Origin: an uncultured Panacagrimonas sp.
Lineage (GTDB): Bacteria > Pseudomonadota > Gammaproteobacteria > Nevskiales > Nevskiaceae
Assembly (NCBI GenBank): GCA_946481265.1
Contig: CAMLNE010000001.1
Span: forward strand, 1 to 42,116
DNA: 42,116 nt
Direction of reading: 5' to 3'
Below are positions 1 to 7,638 of this stretch, piece after piece. How positions within the stretch are numbered: position 1 is the stretch's first letter; every line of letters begins with the position of its first letter. The position numbers and the translations under genes are program-made. Under the pieces are notes generated by a model. The model saw only the letters and a list, made by a program, of their open reading frames with translations. It was not told the origin of the DNA and did no database searches.

Positions 1-49
1 GGAAGGTCGACGACAGGATGTGGATCCACTTGGCGATCAGGTAGTCCAT
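1..49 (-). CDS. DUF2269-type integral membrane protein, N-terminal fragment
   Basis: Only the first 16 codons are inside the window, read leftwards from the ATG at 47-49; they give MDYLIAKWIHILSSTF. This start, a hydrophobic helix with a K-W/T-x-H-I-L-S-S-T pattern, is typical of the DUF2269 family of predicted inner-membrane proteins of unknown function. The ATG overlaps the end of the upstream SDR/DoxX gene (stop at 37-39) by 13 bases, so the two are probably translationally coupled. SDR-DoxX fusions next to DUF2269 are, to my recollection, a recurring proteobacterial pair. With so few residues the family call is tentative. Confidence 0.55.
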   Translation of the reverse strand, partial: MDYLIAKWIHILSSTF

Positions 50-1314
50 CGCCGTCGATCGTGCAGGTAGAGGATCAGGATCGCGGCGAGCATCGGCAGG
101 TTCTTGCTCAGCGGTCCGAACGGATGCGCCCAGAACATGGGAAGGGCGATGCTCAGGATCAGCGTGTACACCAGGATCAGTCCGATCTGCGCGAGCCACA
201 GCGCGGCGTGGCGCCAGGTCAGCGAGAGCAGGCCGAAGGCGAAGTCCATGGCGCTGGCCGCGACCAGGGCGGTCGGGCGCAGCGGCTCCGGCACGCCGGC
301 GGCGGCGAGCAGCGAGTAGCTCGCCTCCCTCGGGTACACGAACAGCGAGACCACGGCGGTCAGCAGCCAGACCATCGCCACGCTGACGCGCAGCAAGGGA
401 AGGCCCAGGCCCAGCAGCGCCTGCGCCCTTGCCACGGGTGCATCGTCGCGGCCGACGAAGTCGCGGTAGGCACGGGGCGGGCGGCCGAGCAGGCGGGTGA
501 TCGGCGCCGCATCGGCGGTGTTGCCGCGCGCCAGCATCTCCAGGGTTTCGCGATCGAACAGGCCGCCTGAAAACCGGCCGATCGTCGCACCAAGCACGCG
601 CAACGCCAGCTCAGGTGCGCGAAACACCCGCGGCGGCGGTGCGCCCAGACCGGCGGCGAGTTCGCCCAGGAAATCGCGCAGGGCCAGGGGAGACGGCCCG
701 ACCAGGGCGATGCGGCCGCGTCGGTCACCCTCGACGAGAAGGACCAGCGCCTCGCACAGGTCATCGAGGTGGATGGGCTGCACGGCCGAGCGCCCCGCGT
801 CCGGCAGGAGCAGCAGGGGCATCAGCGCCAGCGTGCCGAACAGGCCGGCGCTGCGTCCGCCGGGTCCATGGACGAGCGAGGGCATGGCCACCACGGCCTG
901 ATCGGCCGAATCGAGCAGGGCCTGGTCCGCGCGGTACTTGGAACGGTGAAACCCGGAACGCGCCGCGGCGTCGGCGCCGAGCGCCGAGACCTGCACCACC
1001 CGCTGCACACCCTGGCGTCGCGCCGCGGCGAACAGCGCCGCCGGCGACGCGACGTGCAGCATTTCGAATGACTGCGTGCCGGTGGTGCGCAGGATGCCCA
1101 CCGTGTTGACCACCGCCTGCATGTCGCGCAGCGCGAACTCCAGATCGGAGGGCGACGGCGCCTCGCCGAAATCCAGGTGGACGTATTCGACGCCGGCGAT
1201 CGGCCGGGCGGGCGGATGCCGCACCCCGCAGCGCAGGGAATGGCCGCGAGCGAGCAGGCGGGCCTGCAAGGCCTTGCCGATGAAGCCGGTGCTTCCCGTC
1301 AGGAAGATGCGCAT
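37..1314 (-). CDS. SDR-family NAD(P)-binding protein fused to a DoxX-like membrane domain
   Basis: The predicted protein has 425 residues. It starts MRIFLTGSTGFIGKAL, a Rossmann G-x-x-G-F-I-G dinucleotide-binding motif of atypical (complex I NDUFA9-like) short-chain dehydrogenases, and the first 290 or so residues follow that fold. The last 130 residues carry about four hydrophobic helices resembling DoxX-like domains. The likely role is a membrane-tethered oxidoreductase or quinone/lipid-related protein; the substrate is unknown. The ATG at 1312-1314 was chosen because the Rossmann motif follows at once, while the open frame extends upstream without homology. It is transcribed with the DUF2269-type gene and away from the ferritin-like operon. 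Confidence 0.8.
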   Translation of the reverse strand: MRIFLTGSTGFIGKALQARLLARGHSLRCGVRHPPARPIAGVEYVHLDFGEAPSPSDLEFALRDMQAVVNTVGILRTTGTQSFEMLHVASPAALFAAARRQGVQRVVQVSALGADAAARSGFHRSKYRADQALLDSADQAVVAMPSLVHGPGGRSAGLFGTLALMPLLLLPDAGRSAVQPIHLDDLCEALVLLVEGDRRGRIALVGPSPLALRDFLGELAAGLGAPPPRVFRAPELALRVLGATIGRFSGGLFDRETLEMLARGNTADAAPITRLLGRPPRAYRDFVGRDDAPVARAQALLGLGLPLLRVSVAMVWLLTAVVSLFVYPREASYSLLAAAGVPEPLRPTALVAASAMDFAFGLLSLTWRHAALWLAQIGLILVYTLILSIALPMFWAHPFGPLSKNLPMLAAILILYLHDRRRWTT

Positions 1315-1351
1315 GCCGGGCACCTCGTGGAAGGACGTCCTGCACGGAGTG

Positions 1352-1384
1352 GCCGGTGGCCGGATGCCGGATGCCGGATGCCGG
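1352..1384. repeat. Short tandem repeat, GCCGGAT unit
   Basis: Three exact copies of GCCGGAT at 1359-1379 are preceded by a variant copy (GCCGGTG, 1352-1358) and followed by a partial GCCGG. It lies in the 281-base divergent intergenic region between the SDR/DoxX gene and the ferritin-like operon. It is too short and GC-rich to assign a role; slippage is possible. Confidence 0.8.
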
Positions 1385-1595
1385 CAGATTCCGCGACGCG
1401 CTGGAGGACAGGAAGCATGCCCGCCCGTGCGCTGCTGCCGGGCGACAGGAGCAGCCGGTCGTTTCCTGCAGTGCGGGCGCGGCTTGCGTTGGCACGCTGC
1501 ACGGCTCGGGCCAAGGGAACCTGGCCGGCACCACGCAGCACCGGACAGGCACGCCGCCTGCGGCGAGCAGTGCCCCTTCGACGATGGAGTGCACC

Positions 1596-2765
1596 ATGGC
1601 TTTCTCATTGATGGACAGCAAGGGTTGTCCGTTGTCCGACCAGCGCTTCACCTGGCGCGACCTCGTGCAGAAGCCGATCAGCAAGCTGGACGACGACGCC
1701 TTCACGCGGGTGCGCGTGATCCTGATGAACGGGATCGAACTCGAGGCGCACCGGTTCTCGCACGCCTGTGCGCGCATGAACCGGGCGCTGCAGTTGCCGC
1801 TGGGGCGGATCCGCCGCATCGAGCAACACCAGGCGACGATGGTGAACTGGCTGCTCGGCGCCGACCACTCGCCGCTGGAGACGACCATCGCCTACGAGCA
1901 GGTCGCCATCGAGGTCACGGCAGCCGTCGCCCAGGCCGAGCCCGACCCGTACCTGGCGCAGGTCTATCGCTTCGGCCTGCTGGAGGATTTCGACCACATG
2001 CATCGCTACTCGGCGCTGCTCGACCGGCTCGAAGGCAAGGACGCGAACAACATCCTGCAGTGCTACACGGACATCCTGCCGGGGCGCCCGACCATGCTCG
2101 AGCACCGCGCGCCGGAGGACGACCTGAGACGGCCTTTCGATCGCAGCACCGCGGCGCCGCTGACCAAGCTGCACGCGCTGACCATCATGGCGGCCGAGCA
2201 GCAGACGCATAACTACTACATGAACATCGGTCCGCTGTTCTCCGATCCGCTCGCACGCCAGCTCTATGCCGAGATCGCGTCGATCGAGGAGCAGCACGTG
2301 ACGCAGTACGAGTCGATCATCGATCCCGACCAGACCTGGCTCGAGCAGTGGCTGATGCACGAGGCCAACGAGGCCTACACCTACTACTCCTGCGTCCAGC
2401 AGGAATCCAACCCGCGGATCAAGGCGATCTGGGAGCGCTTCCTGGACTACGAGATCGGTCATTTCCACGCCGTGCGCGAACTGTTCGAGCAGATCGAACG
2501 CCGCGATGCCGCCGAGATCATTCCGGCGTCCCTGCCCGAGCCGATCCGCTTCGCCAGCCAGCGCGAGTTCGTCCGCCAGACCCTGGGCAAGGAAGTCGAC
2601 CTGCGCGCGAGCGGCTACAACTTCGTGGGCATCGACGAGGAGACGCCGTCGACCCAGGCCTACCGCCAGCAGATGAACAGCCAGGGATCGCCGAGCGAGG
2701 CGGTGGCCGCCGGCTACACCTGGCGGCCCGGAACCGAGGTCATGGCCAAGGTCGCCAATTTCTGA
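1596..2765 (+). CDS. Ferritin-like diiron-domain protein (long, two-bundle type)
   Basis: The protein has 389 residues and is highly helical. Candidate metal-binding residues come in ferritin-like arrangements: in the N-terminal half E48-x3-H52, E76 and E130-x3-H134; in the C-terminal half E201-x3-H205, E231-x2-H234 and E286-x2-H289. This suggests two four-helix bundles, of which the second looks the better diiron site. Ferritin-like proteins bind iron and react with oxygen or peroxide; the exact activity here is unknown. The start is the ATG at 1596 because a GGAG sits six bases before it; an in-frame ATG at 1584 lacks this. No signal peptide is seen. It is the first gene of a four-gene operon with a second, shorter ferritin-like protein 42 bases downstream. 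Confidence 0.75.
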   Translation: MAFSLMDSKGCPLSDQRFTWRDLVQKPISKLDDDAFTRVRVILMNGIELEAHRFSHACARMNRALQLPLGRIRRIEQHQATMVNWLLGADHSPLETTIAYEQVAIEVTAAVAQAEPDPYLAQVYRFGLLEDFDHMHRYSALLDRLEGKDANNILQCYTDILPGRPTMLEHRAPEDDLRRPFDRSTAAPLTKLHALTIMAAEQQTHNYYMNIGPLFSDPLARQLYAEIASIEEQHVTQYESIIDPDQTWLEQWLMHEANEAYTYYSCVQQESNPRIKAIWERFLDYEIGHFHAVRELFEQIERRDAAEIIPASLPEPIRFASQREFVRQTLGKEVDLRASGYNFVGIDEETPSTQAYRQQMNSQGSPSEAVAAGYTWRPGTEVMAKVANF

Positions 2766-2807
2766 ATCCCACATGACGCGGCCTTTCCGGCCGAGGAGAA
2801 CAGCACG

Positions 2808-3557
2808 ATGGAACAGGTCAACCCGATGAGTTTTCGCAACCGTACCGGCCTGCAGCGCTCGCCGATCGACGCATCGCAGATGGTGTCGATGCCGCCCGGA
2901 TTTGTCCCGGACATGCTGGCGGACGATCACTCCGCCGACAGGATGCGCGCGGGGTACATCGATGACGGGGGCACGCTGGGCTCGGTGCCGGCGCCCGCCA
3001 CGCTCAAGGGCGTGGTCAATGCCGGCGTGCAGGCGCTGTCCGGAAACCGCATGCAGGCCCTGATGGACAAGCTGGGCGAGCGGCTCGCCTTCGAGCGTGC
3101 GGGGACCCGGCTGTACCAGGCGGCGCTGCGCAAGTGCGAGATCGCAGCGGGCACGGGCGGCGTGGAATGTCCCATCGAGGCCCTGCGCGAGATCGAGCGC
3201 GACGAAGCCGCGCATGCGTTGCTGCTGCAGGAGGCCATCGAGAAGCTGGGTGGCGACGCGACCTGCCAGACGCCCTGCGCGGACTCCGCCGGGGTCGAGG
3301 GCATGGGATTGATGCAGGTCCTGGCCGAGCCCCGCACGACCGTTGCCCAGACGCTGCACGCCCTGCTCACGGCGGAGCTGGTGGACAACGACGGCTGGGC
3401 GCTGCTGATCGAGCTGATGGAGCAGGCCGGGCAGCCGGAGCTGGCCACACGCTTCCGGGCGGCCGCCCAACAGGAAGAGCGCCACCTGATCGAGATGCGC
3501 CGATGGCATCGCGAAGCGGTGATGCGCGAAGGCGATCTGTTGGCCTCGGCGGCCTGA
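2808..3557 (+). CDS. Ferritin-like diiron protein (rubrerythrin-type helical bundle)
   Basis: The protein has 249 residues. After a 60-residue leader without clear domain, the remaining helices carry E96, E133-x2-H136, E190 and E223-x2-H226, which is the classic E / ExxH / E / ExxH diiron pattern of ferritin-like domains. Cysteines at 110, 121, 153 and 157 are present but do not form a rubredoxin pattern. An AGGAG sits nine bases before the ATG. A role in iron or peroxide handling in the cytoplasm is inferred from the fold. It lies between the longer ferritin-like gene and a zinc alcohol dehydrogenase, 44 bases upstream of the latter, so the three probably act in one stress response. Confidence 0.75.
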   Translation: MEQVNPMSFRNRTGLQRSPIDASQMVSMPPGFVPDMLADDHSADRMRAGYIDDGGTLGSVPAPATLKGVVNAGVQALSGNRMQALMDKLGERLAFERAGTRLYQAALRKCEIAAGTGGVECPIEALREIERDEAAHALLLQEAIEKLGGDATCQTPCADSAGVEGMGLMQVLAEPRTTVAQTLHALLTAELVDNDGWALLIELMEQAGQPELATRFRAAAQQEERHLIEMRRWHREAVMREGDLLASAA

Positions 3558-3601
3558 GATCCGGCCCCTCCGATCATCGACGACCCCGCAGGAGATCTCG
3601 C

Positions 3602-4759
3602 ATGCTGGCCATGAGCTATCGCGGACCGTACCGGGTCCGCGTCGTCGACAAGCCCGTCCCGGAAATCCAACATCCCGCCGACGCCATCGTGCGCGTGACG
3701 CGCGCGTGCATCTGCGGCTCGGACCTGCACCTGTACCACGGGCTGATGCCGGACACGCGGGTCGGCCAGACCTTCGGGCACGAGTTCGTCGGCGTGATCG
3801 AGGCGGTCGGCCCCGACGTGCAGCACCTGCGCACGGGGGACCGCGTGATCGTGCCGTTCAACATTTCCTGCGGGCAGTGCTACTTCTGCCTGAAGGGCCT
3901 GTTCAGCAACTGCCACAACGTCAACCCGAACGCGACGGCGGTGGGCGGCATCTACGGCTACTCGCACACGACCGGAGGCTACGACGGCGGCCAGGCGGAA
4001 TACGTTCGGGTTCCGTTCGCCGACGCCGGGCCGATGAAGATTCCCGACGATGTCGACGACGACAACGCCGCGCTGTGCACCGACGCCTACCCGACGGGCT
4101 ACCAGGCGGCGGAAATGGCGGGCATCAAGCGCGGCGACTCGGTCCTGGTGTTCGGCGCGGGGCCGATCGGCCTGTTCGCTGCGCGCTGTGCCTGGTTCAT
4201 GGGCGCCGGCCGCGTGATGGTGGTCGACGAGCTGGACTATCGCCTGGATTTCGCGCGGCGCTTTGCCCAGTGCGAGACGCTCAACTTCCGCGAGGTACGC
4301 GACCCCGTGTGGTACCTGAAGAAGCAGAGCGACTGGCTGGGCTGGGACGCCGCCATCGACGCGGTTGGCTGCGAGGCGCGAGGCAGTGCCCTGCAGCGCG
4401 GTATGGGCATCCGGCCGTTCAAGCTGCAGGGCGGATCCGCCATTGCGCTGTACTGGGCGATCGACGCCGTGCGCAAGGGCGGGGTGGTCTCCATCATCGG
4501 TGCCTACGGGCCGGCGATGAACCTGCTCAACCTGGGCCACGCGATGAACAAGGGCCTGACCTTCCGCATGAACCAGGCGTCCGTGCGGCGCGAACTGCCA
4601 CGCTGCCTGGAACACATCCAGGCCGGGCACATCAATCCCAAGGACGTCATCACGCATCGCATTCCGCTGGAGGACATCGCGGAGGGCTATCACCTGTTCT
4701 CGAGCAAGCTGGACGGGTGCATCAAGCCGATGGTGATTCCGCCGCGGGCGAGCCACTGA
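3602..4759 (+). CDS. Zinc-dependent alcohol dehydrogenase (formaldehyde dehydrogenase-like MDR)
   Basis: The protein has 385 residues and belongs to the medium-chain dehydrogenase family. Catalytic zinc ligands are C38 (CICGSDLH) and H60-E61 (GHE); the structural zinc loop has C90, C93, C96 and C104. A Rossmann GAGPIG lies at 185-190. The long insertion after the Rossmann region (DPVWYLKKQSDWLGWD and following) is typical of glutathione-independent formaldehyde dehydrogenase-like enzymes. It is expected to oxidise an alcohol or aldehyde with NAD(P); the substrate is unknown. The ATG at 3602 has AGGAG seven bases upstream. Its place among ferritin-like genes suggests detoxification rather than carbon catabolism. 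Confidence 0.85.
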   Translation: MLAMSYRGPYRVRVVDKPVPEIQHPADAIVRVTRACICGSDLHLYHGLMPDTRVGQTFGHEFVGVIEAVGPDVQHLRTGDRVIVPFNISCGQCYFCLKGLFSNCHNVNPNATAVGGIYGYSHTTGGYDGGQAEYVRVPFADAGPMKIPDDVDDDNAALCTDAYPTGYQAAEMAGIKRGDSVLVFGAGPIGLFAARCAWFMGAGRVMVVDELDYRLDFARRFAQCETLNFREVRDPVWYLKKQSDWLGWDAAIDAVGCEARGSALQRGMGIRPFKLQGGSAIALYWAIDAVRKGGVVSIIGAYGPAMNLLNLGHAMNKGLTFRMNQASVRRELPRCLEHIQAGHINPKDVITHRIPLEDIAEGYHLFSSKLDGCIKPMVIPPRASH

Positions 4760-4805
4760 CCCGCGCATTTTCGATCCATCGACCTTCCACCAGGAGACCC
4801 GGACC

Positions 4806-5375
4806 ATGGACCAGATCCTCGGATCGTCCTCGACCGACCTGCTGCAGCAGCCGCGCCGCGGCGGGCGCTCGGCCAATACCCTCGATCGCCAGAAGCTCGA
4901 TCTTTCCGCCCGCATCGCCGGATGGGGTTCCGACCTCGACCCTGCGATGCGTCCCGGAGTGCCGCGCGACAAGGCGCCGGACCTGGGCGCGGAGTGCCTC
5001 TATCCCGCCATCACACCGCAGAGGCCGCACATCAAGGTGCACAAGTCCACCGAACATGCGCGCCTGACGCCGGTGTTCGGGACCTCGTGTCCACCCGCCG
5101 GTCTGAGCGGCGCCGTGCGCGACGTCGCCTACCGACTCAGCGAGGGCCGGCTCGCGCGCTGGATGCTGCTGATGACGGCGGACCGGATCAACGTGGTGGA
5201 AGACCTGGCGCAGGACCTGAGGCAGATGCGCCTGCCGAACCTGCCCCGGGAAATGGGGCTGGCCACCGAGTGGCGCTACAACCGGGCCGCCTTCGTCCGC
5301 CGGCTGGCGCTGGCGACGGGGGTCGTGCTCACGGTGGCGATGCTGGCGAGGAGAGGCGCCCGGTCGAGCGGCTGA
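4806..5375 (+). CDS. Unknown protein with C-terminal membrane helix
   Basis: The protein has 189 residues. No catalytic motif is recognised. The N-terminal 150 residues are soluble and charged, with a central hydrophobic patch (around residues 116-125). A single transmembrane helix near residues 165-178 (LALATGVVLTVAMLA) is followed by a short arginine-rich tail. That predicts a tail-anchored protein with its bulk in the cytoplasm. AGGAG sits nine bases before the ATG. It follows the zinc dehydrogenase by 46 bases and is probably the last gene of the ferritin operon. I do not recognise a family; the function is open. Confidence 0.65.
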   Translation: MDQILGSSSTDLLQQPRRGGRSANTLDRQKLDLSARIAGWGSDLDPAMRPGVPRDKAPDLGAECLYPAITPQRPHIKVHKSTEHARLTPVFGTSCPPAGLSGAVRDVAYRLSEGRLARWMLLMTADRINVVEDLAQDLRQMRLPNLPREMGLATEWRYNRAAFVRRLALATGVVLTVAMLARRGARSSG

Positions 5376-5492
5376 GCGGCGCTGGCCGGCCCCGGGCAGC
5401 GCACCATGGCAGCCGGGTACTCGCAAGGCAGCATTGGATGCGCAGGGCAGGGCGCAGCTTTCCATCCGGCGCGCCCCGCGCCCGTGCACCGC

Positions 5493-5654
5493 TCAGGTGT
5501 CGCCGCGTCGGCCCAGGAAATGCAGGACCGCCGAGATCACGGCGAAGATGACGAGCAGGTGGATCAGGCCGCTGGTGATCTTCAGCACGAGTCAGCTCAC
5601 GATCCAGATGCCGATCAGGAGCACGGCGAGGGCCAGCAGGCCGAACTTGCGCAC
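5493..5654 (-). pseudogene. lmo0937-type small membrane protein, interrupted by in-frame TGA
   Basis: Reading left from a GTG at 5652-5654, one frame gives VRKFGLLALAVLLIGIWIVS, then TGA at 5592-5594, then LVLKITSGLIHLLVIFAV and a tail ending LGRRGDT with a stop at 5493-5495. Joined, the two halves resemble the tiny two-helix lmo0937 (DUF5670) family, whose hallmark is a first helix ending in W followed by a TSGLIHLLLV-type second helix. The stop falls in the short turn between the helices. It could be a true nonsense mutation, a sequencing or assembly error, or two separately translated peptides (a GTG at 5586-5588 could restart). No good ribosome-binding site is seen for either half. Confidence 0.55.
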
Positions 5655-5659
5655 GGCGA

Positions 5660-5908
5660 TCAAGCTGCGCGCGGCGCGACGCCGTCGGCCCGCTCACCTG
5701 GGGCCGTCGGACCGGACACACTGCGACGCCGGGCGCCGGCGGTCCGCAGGCCGATATTCGTGCGGCCCACGGTCCGGGCCGCGTCCAGGTAGCCGGTCAT
5801 CAGCCGTTGCATGATCCGCTCGATATCCGCGGCAGAGGTATCCGCGGTGAGCGCACCTCCCGCGACCGCGGCCAGATAGAGCTGCTTGAAAAAGTCCGAG
5901 TTGCTCAT
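5660..5908 (-). CDS. Small unknown protein
   Basis: The protein has 82 residues, starting MSNSDFFKQLYLAAVAGGAL and ending in an arginine- and alanine-rich tail. The ATG at 5906-5908 is preceded by GGAG at a spacing of five, which supports translation and excludes the longer upstream frame. The middle is amphipathic helical (DIERIMQRLMTGYLDAARTVG). No domain is recognised. Its stop lies five bases before the candidate start of the interrupted lmo0937-like gene, so the two were probably one small operon. Confidence 0.55.
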   Translation of the reverse strand: MSNSDFFKQLYLAAVAGGALTADTSAADIERIMQRLMTGYLDAARTVGRTNIGLRTAGARRRSVSGPTAPGERADGVAPRAA

Positions 5909-6156
5909 GACGTCTCCGGGTGAGGCGCGGGTGCCGGGCTGTGGGTAGCCCATGCTGCGCGAGGGGCGATCCGACTTGCCCTGGGCAGCAATCGGCGAGC
6001 CCGATCGCCGGGCGCGATCGCAACGGCGAATCGCGGCGGGCGTGCTTTCCCACCCCGGTAACCTGCAGGCGGCATCTGCCCACGACCGGGGACTTCGGCG
6101 CGGAGCGCTTCGCTTGCGGGTCGCTGTCCCGACCGGCGGTATTGCGTTTCCGATAT

Positions 6157-6189
6157 CGATATGGCTCCATATCGTTCACATGTGAACGA
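6157..6189. promoter_or_regulatory. Overlapping palindromes, likely MarR operator
   Basis: Two inverted repeats overlap by three bases just before the MarR gene. The first is CGATATGG-ct-CCATATCG (6157-6174); the second is the perfect 18-base palindrome TCGTTCACATGTGAACGA (6172-6189). A third, ATATCGATAT (6153-6162), overlaps the first. MarR-family dimers typically bind 16-20 base palindromes near their own promoters, so autorepression of the marR-catabolic operon is inferred. The repeats cover a possible ATG at 6161, one reason to place the start of marR at 6203. Confidence 0.65.
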
Positions 6190-6202
6190 GATCCAAACGA
6201 TC

Positions 6203-6730
6203 ATGAAAGGATCGGAACGCCTGACCCAAGTCGCCCTCAGCACGCCGCTGATGGAGAGGGCACTGCCGGAGCTGCCGATGGCAGGCACGGTGATGGTCCG
6301 CCTGCTGCGCATCACCGGCTTCGGGCTCGGCAATTTCTTCGAGCCGGTCTTCCGCTCGATGGCGCTGACCGAGAACACTTTCCACGTGCTGTGCCTGCTG
6401 GTGTCGAACCAGAGCGGGAGCGCCTCGCCCGGCGAGCTCAGTGAAATGGTCGGCACCAGCCGCGCAAACATGACGCGGCTGCTCGAGGAGCTGGTGCGCG
6501 ACGGCTACGTGGCTCGCAGCGTGGATCCGCGCGATGCCCGTCGGCACGTCATCTCGATCACCCGGAAGGGGCGCGCCAAGGCGCTGGAGGCGGCCCCGCA
6601 GCTGCGCGAGCCGATCGAGAGCGCGTTCTCGGACCTCTCCGCGAAGGAATTCGCGGTGCTGGAAAGCGTGCTGCGCAAGCTGATCGTTTCGCTGGACAAG
6701 AGCCCGCGGGCGCTGCGCGCCGCGGCCTGA
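6203..6730 (+). CDS. MarR-family transcriptional regulator
   Basis: The protein has 175 residues. A winged helix-turn-helix spans about residues 55-125: recognition helix near 85-99 (TSRANMTRLLEELVRD) and wing near 104-121 with the family's hallmark DPRDARRH. MarR proteins are dimeric, usually repressors released by small aromatic or lipid-like ligands or by CoA thioesters. The start at 6203 is chosen because the upstream in-frame ATG at 6161 lies inside the palindromic operator; the ribosome-binding site is weak. It is followed after 65 bases by enoyl-CoA hydratase and probably controls the catabolic operon to 12484. Confidence 0.85.
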   Translation: MKGSERLTQVALSTPLMERALPELPMAGTVMVRLLRITGFGLGNFFEPVFRSMALTENTFHVLCLLVSNQSGSASPGELSEMVGTSRANMTRLLEELVRDGYVARSVDPRDARRHVISITRKGRAKALEAAPQLREPIESAFSDLSAKEFAVLESVLRKLIVSLDKSPRALRAAA

Positions 6731-6795
6731 TCCTCGTCCCATCCATCCGGCCCGCTCGAAAGAACGGCCGCAAGCAAGCTCCGCAAGGAAGTCCC

Positions 6796-7608
6796 ATGTC
6801 GAAGAAGATCCTGTACGAGAAGAAGGGCGAGGTCGCCTATGTCACCTTGAACCGGCCCGAGTGCAAGAACGCGGTGGATTACGAGACCCACCTGCTGTTG
6901 TGCGATGCCTGGAAGGATTTCCGCGACGACCCCAAGCTGCGCGTCGCAATCCTGACGGGCACGGGCGACGCATTCACGGCCGGTGCGGATCTCAAGACCC
7001 ATGCGCCGGAGTGGCAGAAGGTCGGCCCCATGGTCGGCCGCGAGCGCATGGAAGACGGTCTTTCCGGCATCACGCGCGGTCCGCTGTCACGCATCACCAA
7101 GCCCATCGTTGCCGCCATCAACGGCTGGTGCCTGGGTCACGGCATCGAGCTGTCGATGGCCTGCGACATCCGCGTGGCGTCCGAGAAGGCGCAGTTCGGG
7201 ACCTTCGAAGTGCGTCGCGGGATGCACTCGGCCGATGGCGGCATCGTGCGCATGCTCAACGCCTGCGGCGTCGGCATCACGATGGAGATGATCCTCACTG
7301 GCGAGCCGTTCTCGGCGCAGCGCGCGCTGATGCACAACATGGTCAACAAGGTGGTGCCGCACGACGACCTGATGGCGGCGACCGAGGACATGGTCGCCCG
7401 CATCCTGCGCTGCGATCGGGCGGCGACCGAATCGGCGAAGGAGACCCTGCTCGAGGTGATCGGCCGTCCGCTGCACGACCAGCTGAGGGTCGAGGCGATG
7501 TGGGGTTACGCGCTCTGCGGTGGCACCCAGACCGTGATGGAGCGCTCCCGGCAGTTCTTCGACAAGTCGGACAAGGGTCCCGCTGGTGCGACCGCCAGCC
7601 CGCTCTGA
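6796..7608 (+). CDS. Enoyl-CoA hydratase/isomerase (crotonase family)
   Basis: The protein has 270 residues, the usual size for the family. The oxyanion-hole segment FTAGADLKTH (60-69) and the helix AINGWCLGHGIELSMACDI (107-125) are present. Both glutamates that act in hydratases appear to be conserved: E138 (in GTFEVRRG) and E164 (in ITMEMILTG). It should add water across a 2-enoyl-CoA. It is the first enzyme gene of the MarR-controlled operon, 30 bases before an SDR. Substrate chain type cannot be told from sequence. Confidence 0.88.
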   Translation: MSKKILYEKKGEVAYVTLNRPECKNAVDYETHLLLCDAWKDFRDDPKLRVAILTGTGDAFTAGADLKTHAPEWQKVGPMVGRERMEDGLSGITRGPLSRITKPIVAAINGWCLGHGIELSMACDIRVASEKAQFGTFEVRRGMHSADGGIVRMLNACGVGITMEMILTGEPFSAQRALMHNMVNKVVPHDDLMAATEDMVARILRCDRAATESAKETLLEVIGRPLHDQLRVEAMWGYALCGGTQTVMERSRQFFDKSDKGPAGATASPL

Positions 7609-7638
7609 CACCGAACCGTCGCCAGGAAATCGATCCTC

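Noticed and set aside
1488..1505. TTGGCACGCTGCACGGC as a sigma-54 promoter
   Set aside because: The -24 like part fits, but the -12 element lacks TTGC at the needed position.
1605..3509. Long leftward open frame opposite the ferritin-like genes
   Set aside because: High-GC antisense shadow; the opposite strand has diiron motifs and good ribosome-binding sites, while this frame has no recognisable domain.
2927..4972. Long leftward open frame opposite ferritin-like B and the zinc dehydrogenase
   Set aside because: Antisense shadow; the plus-strand zinc and cofactor motifs are complete.
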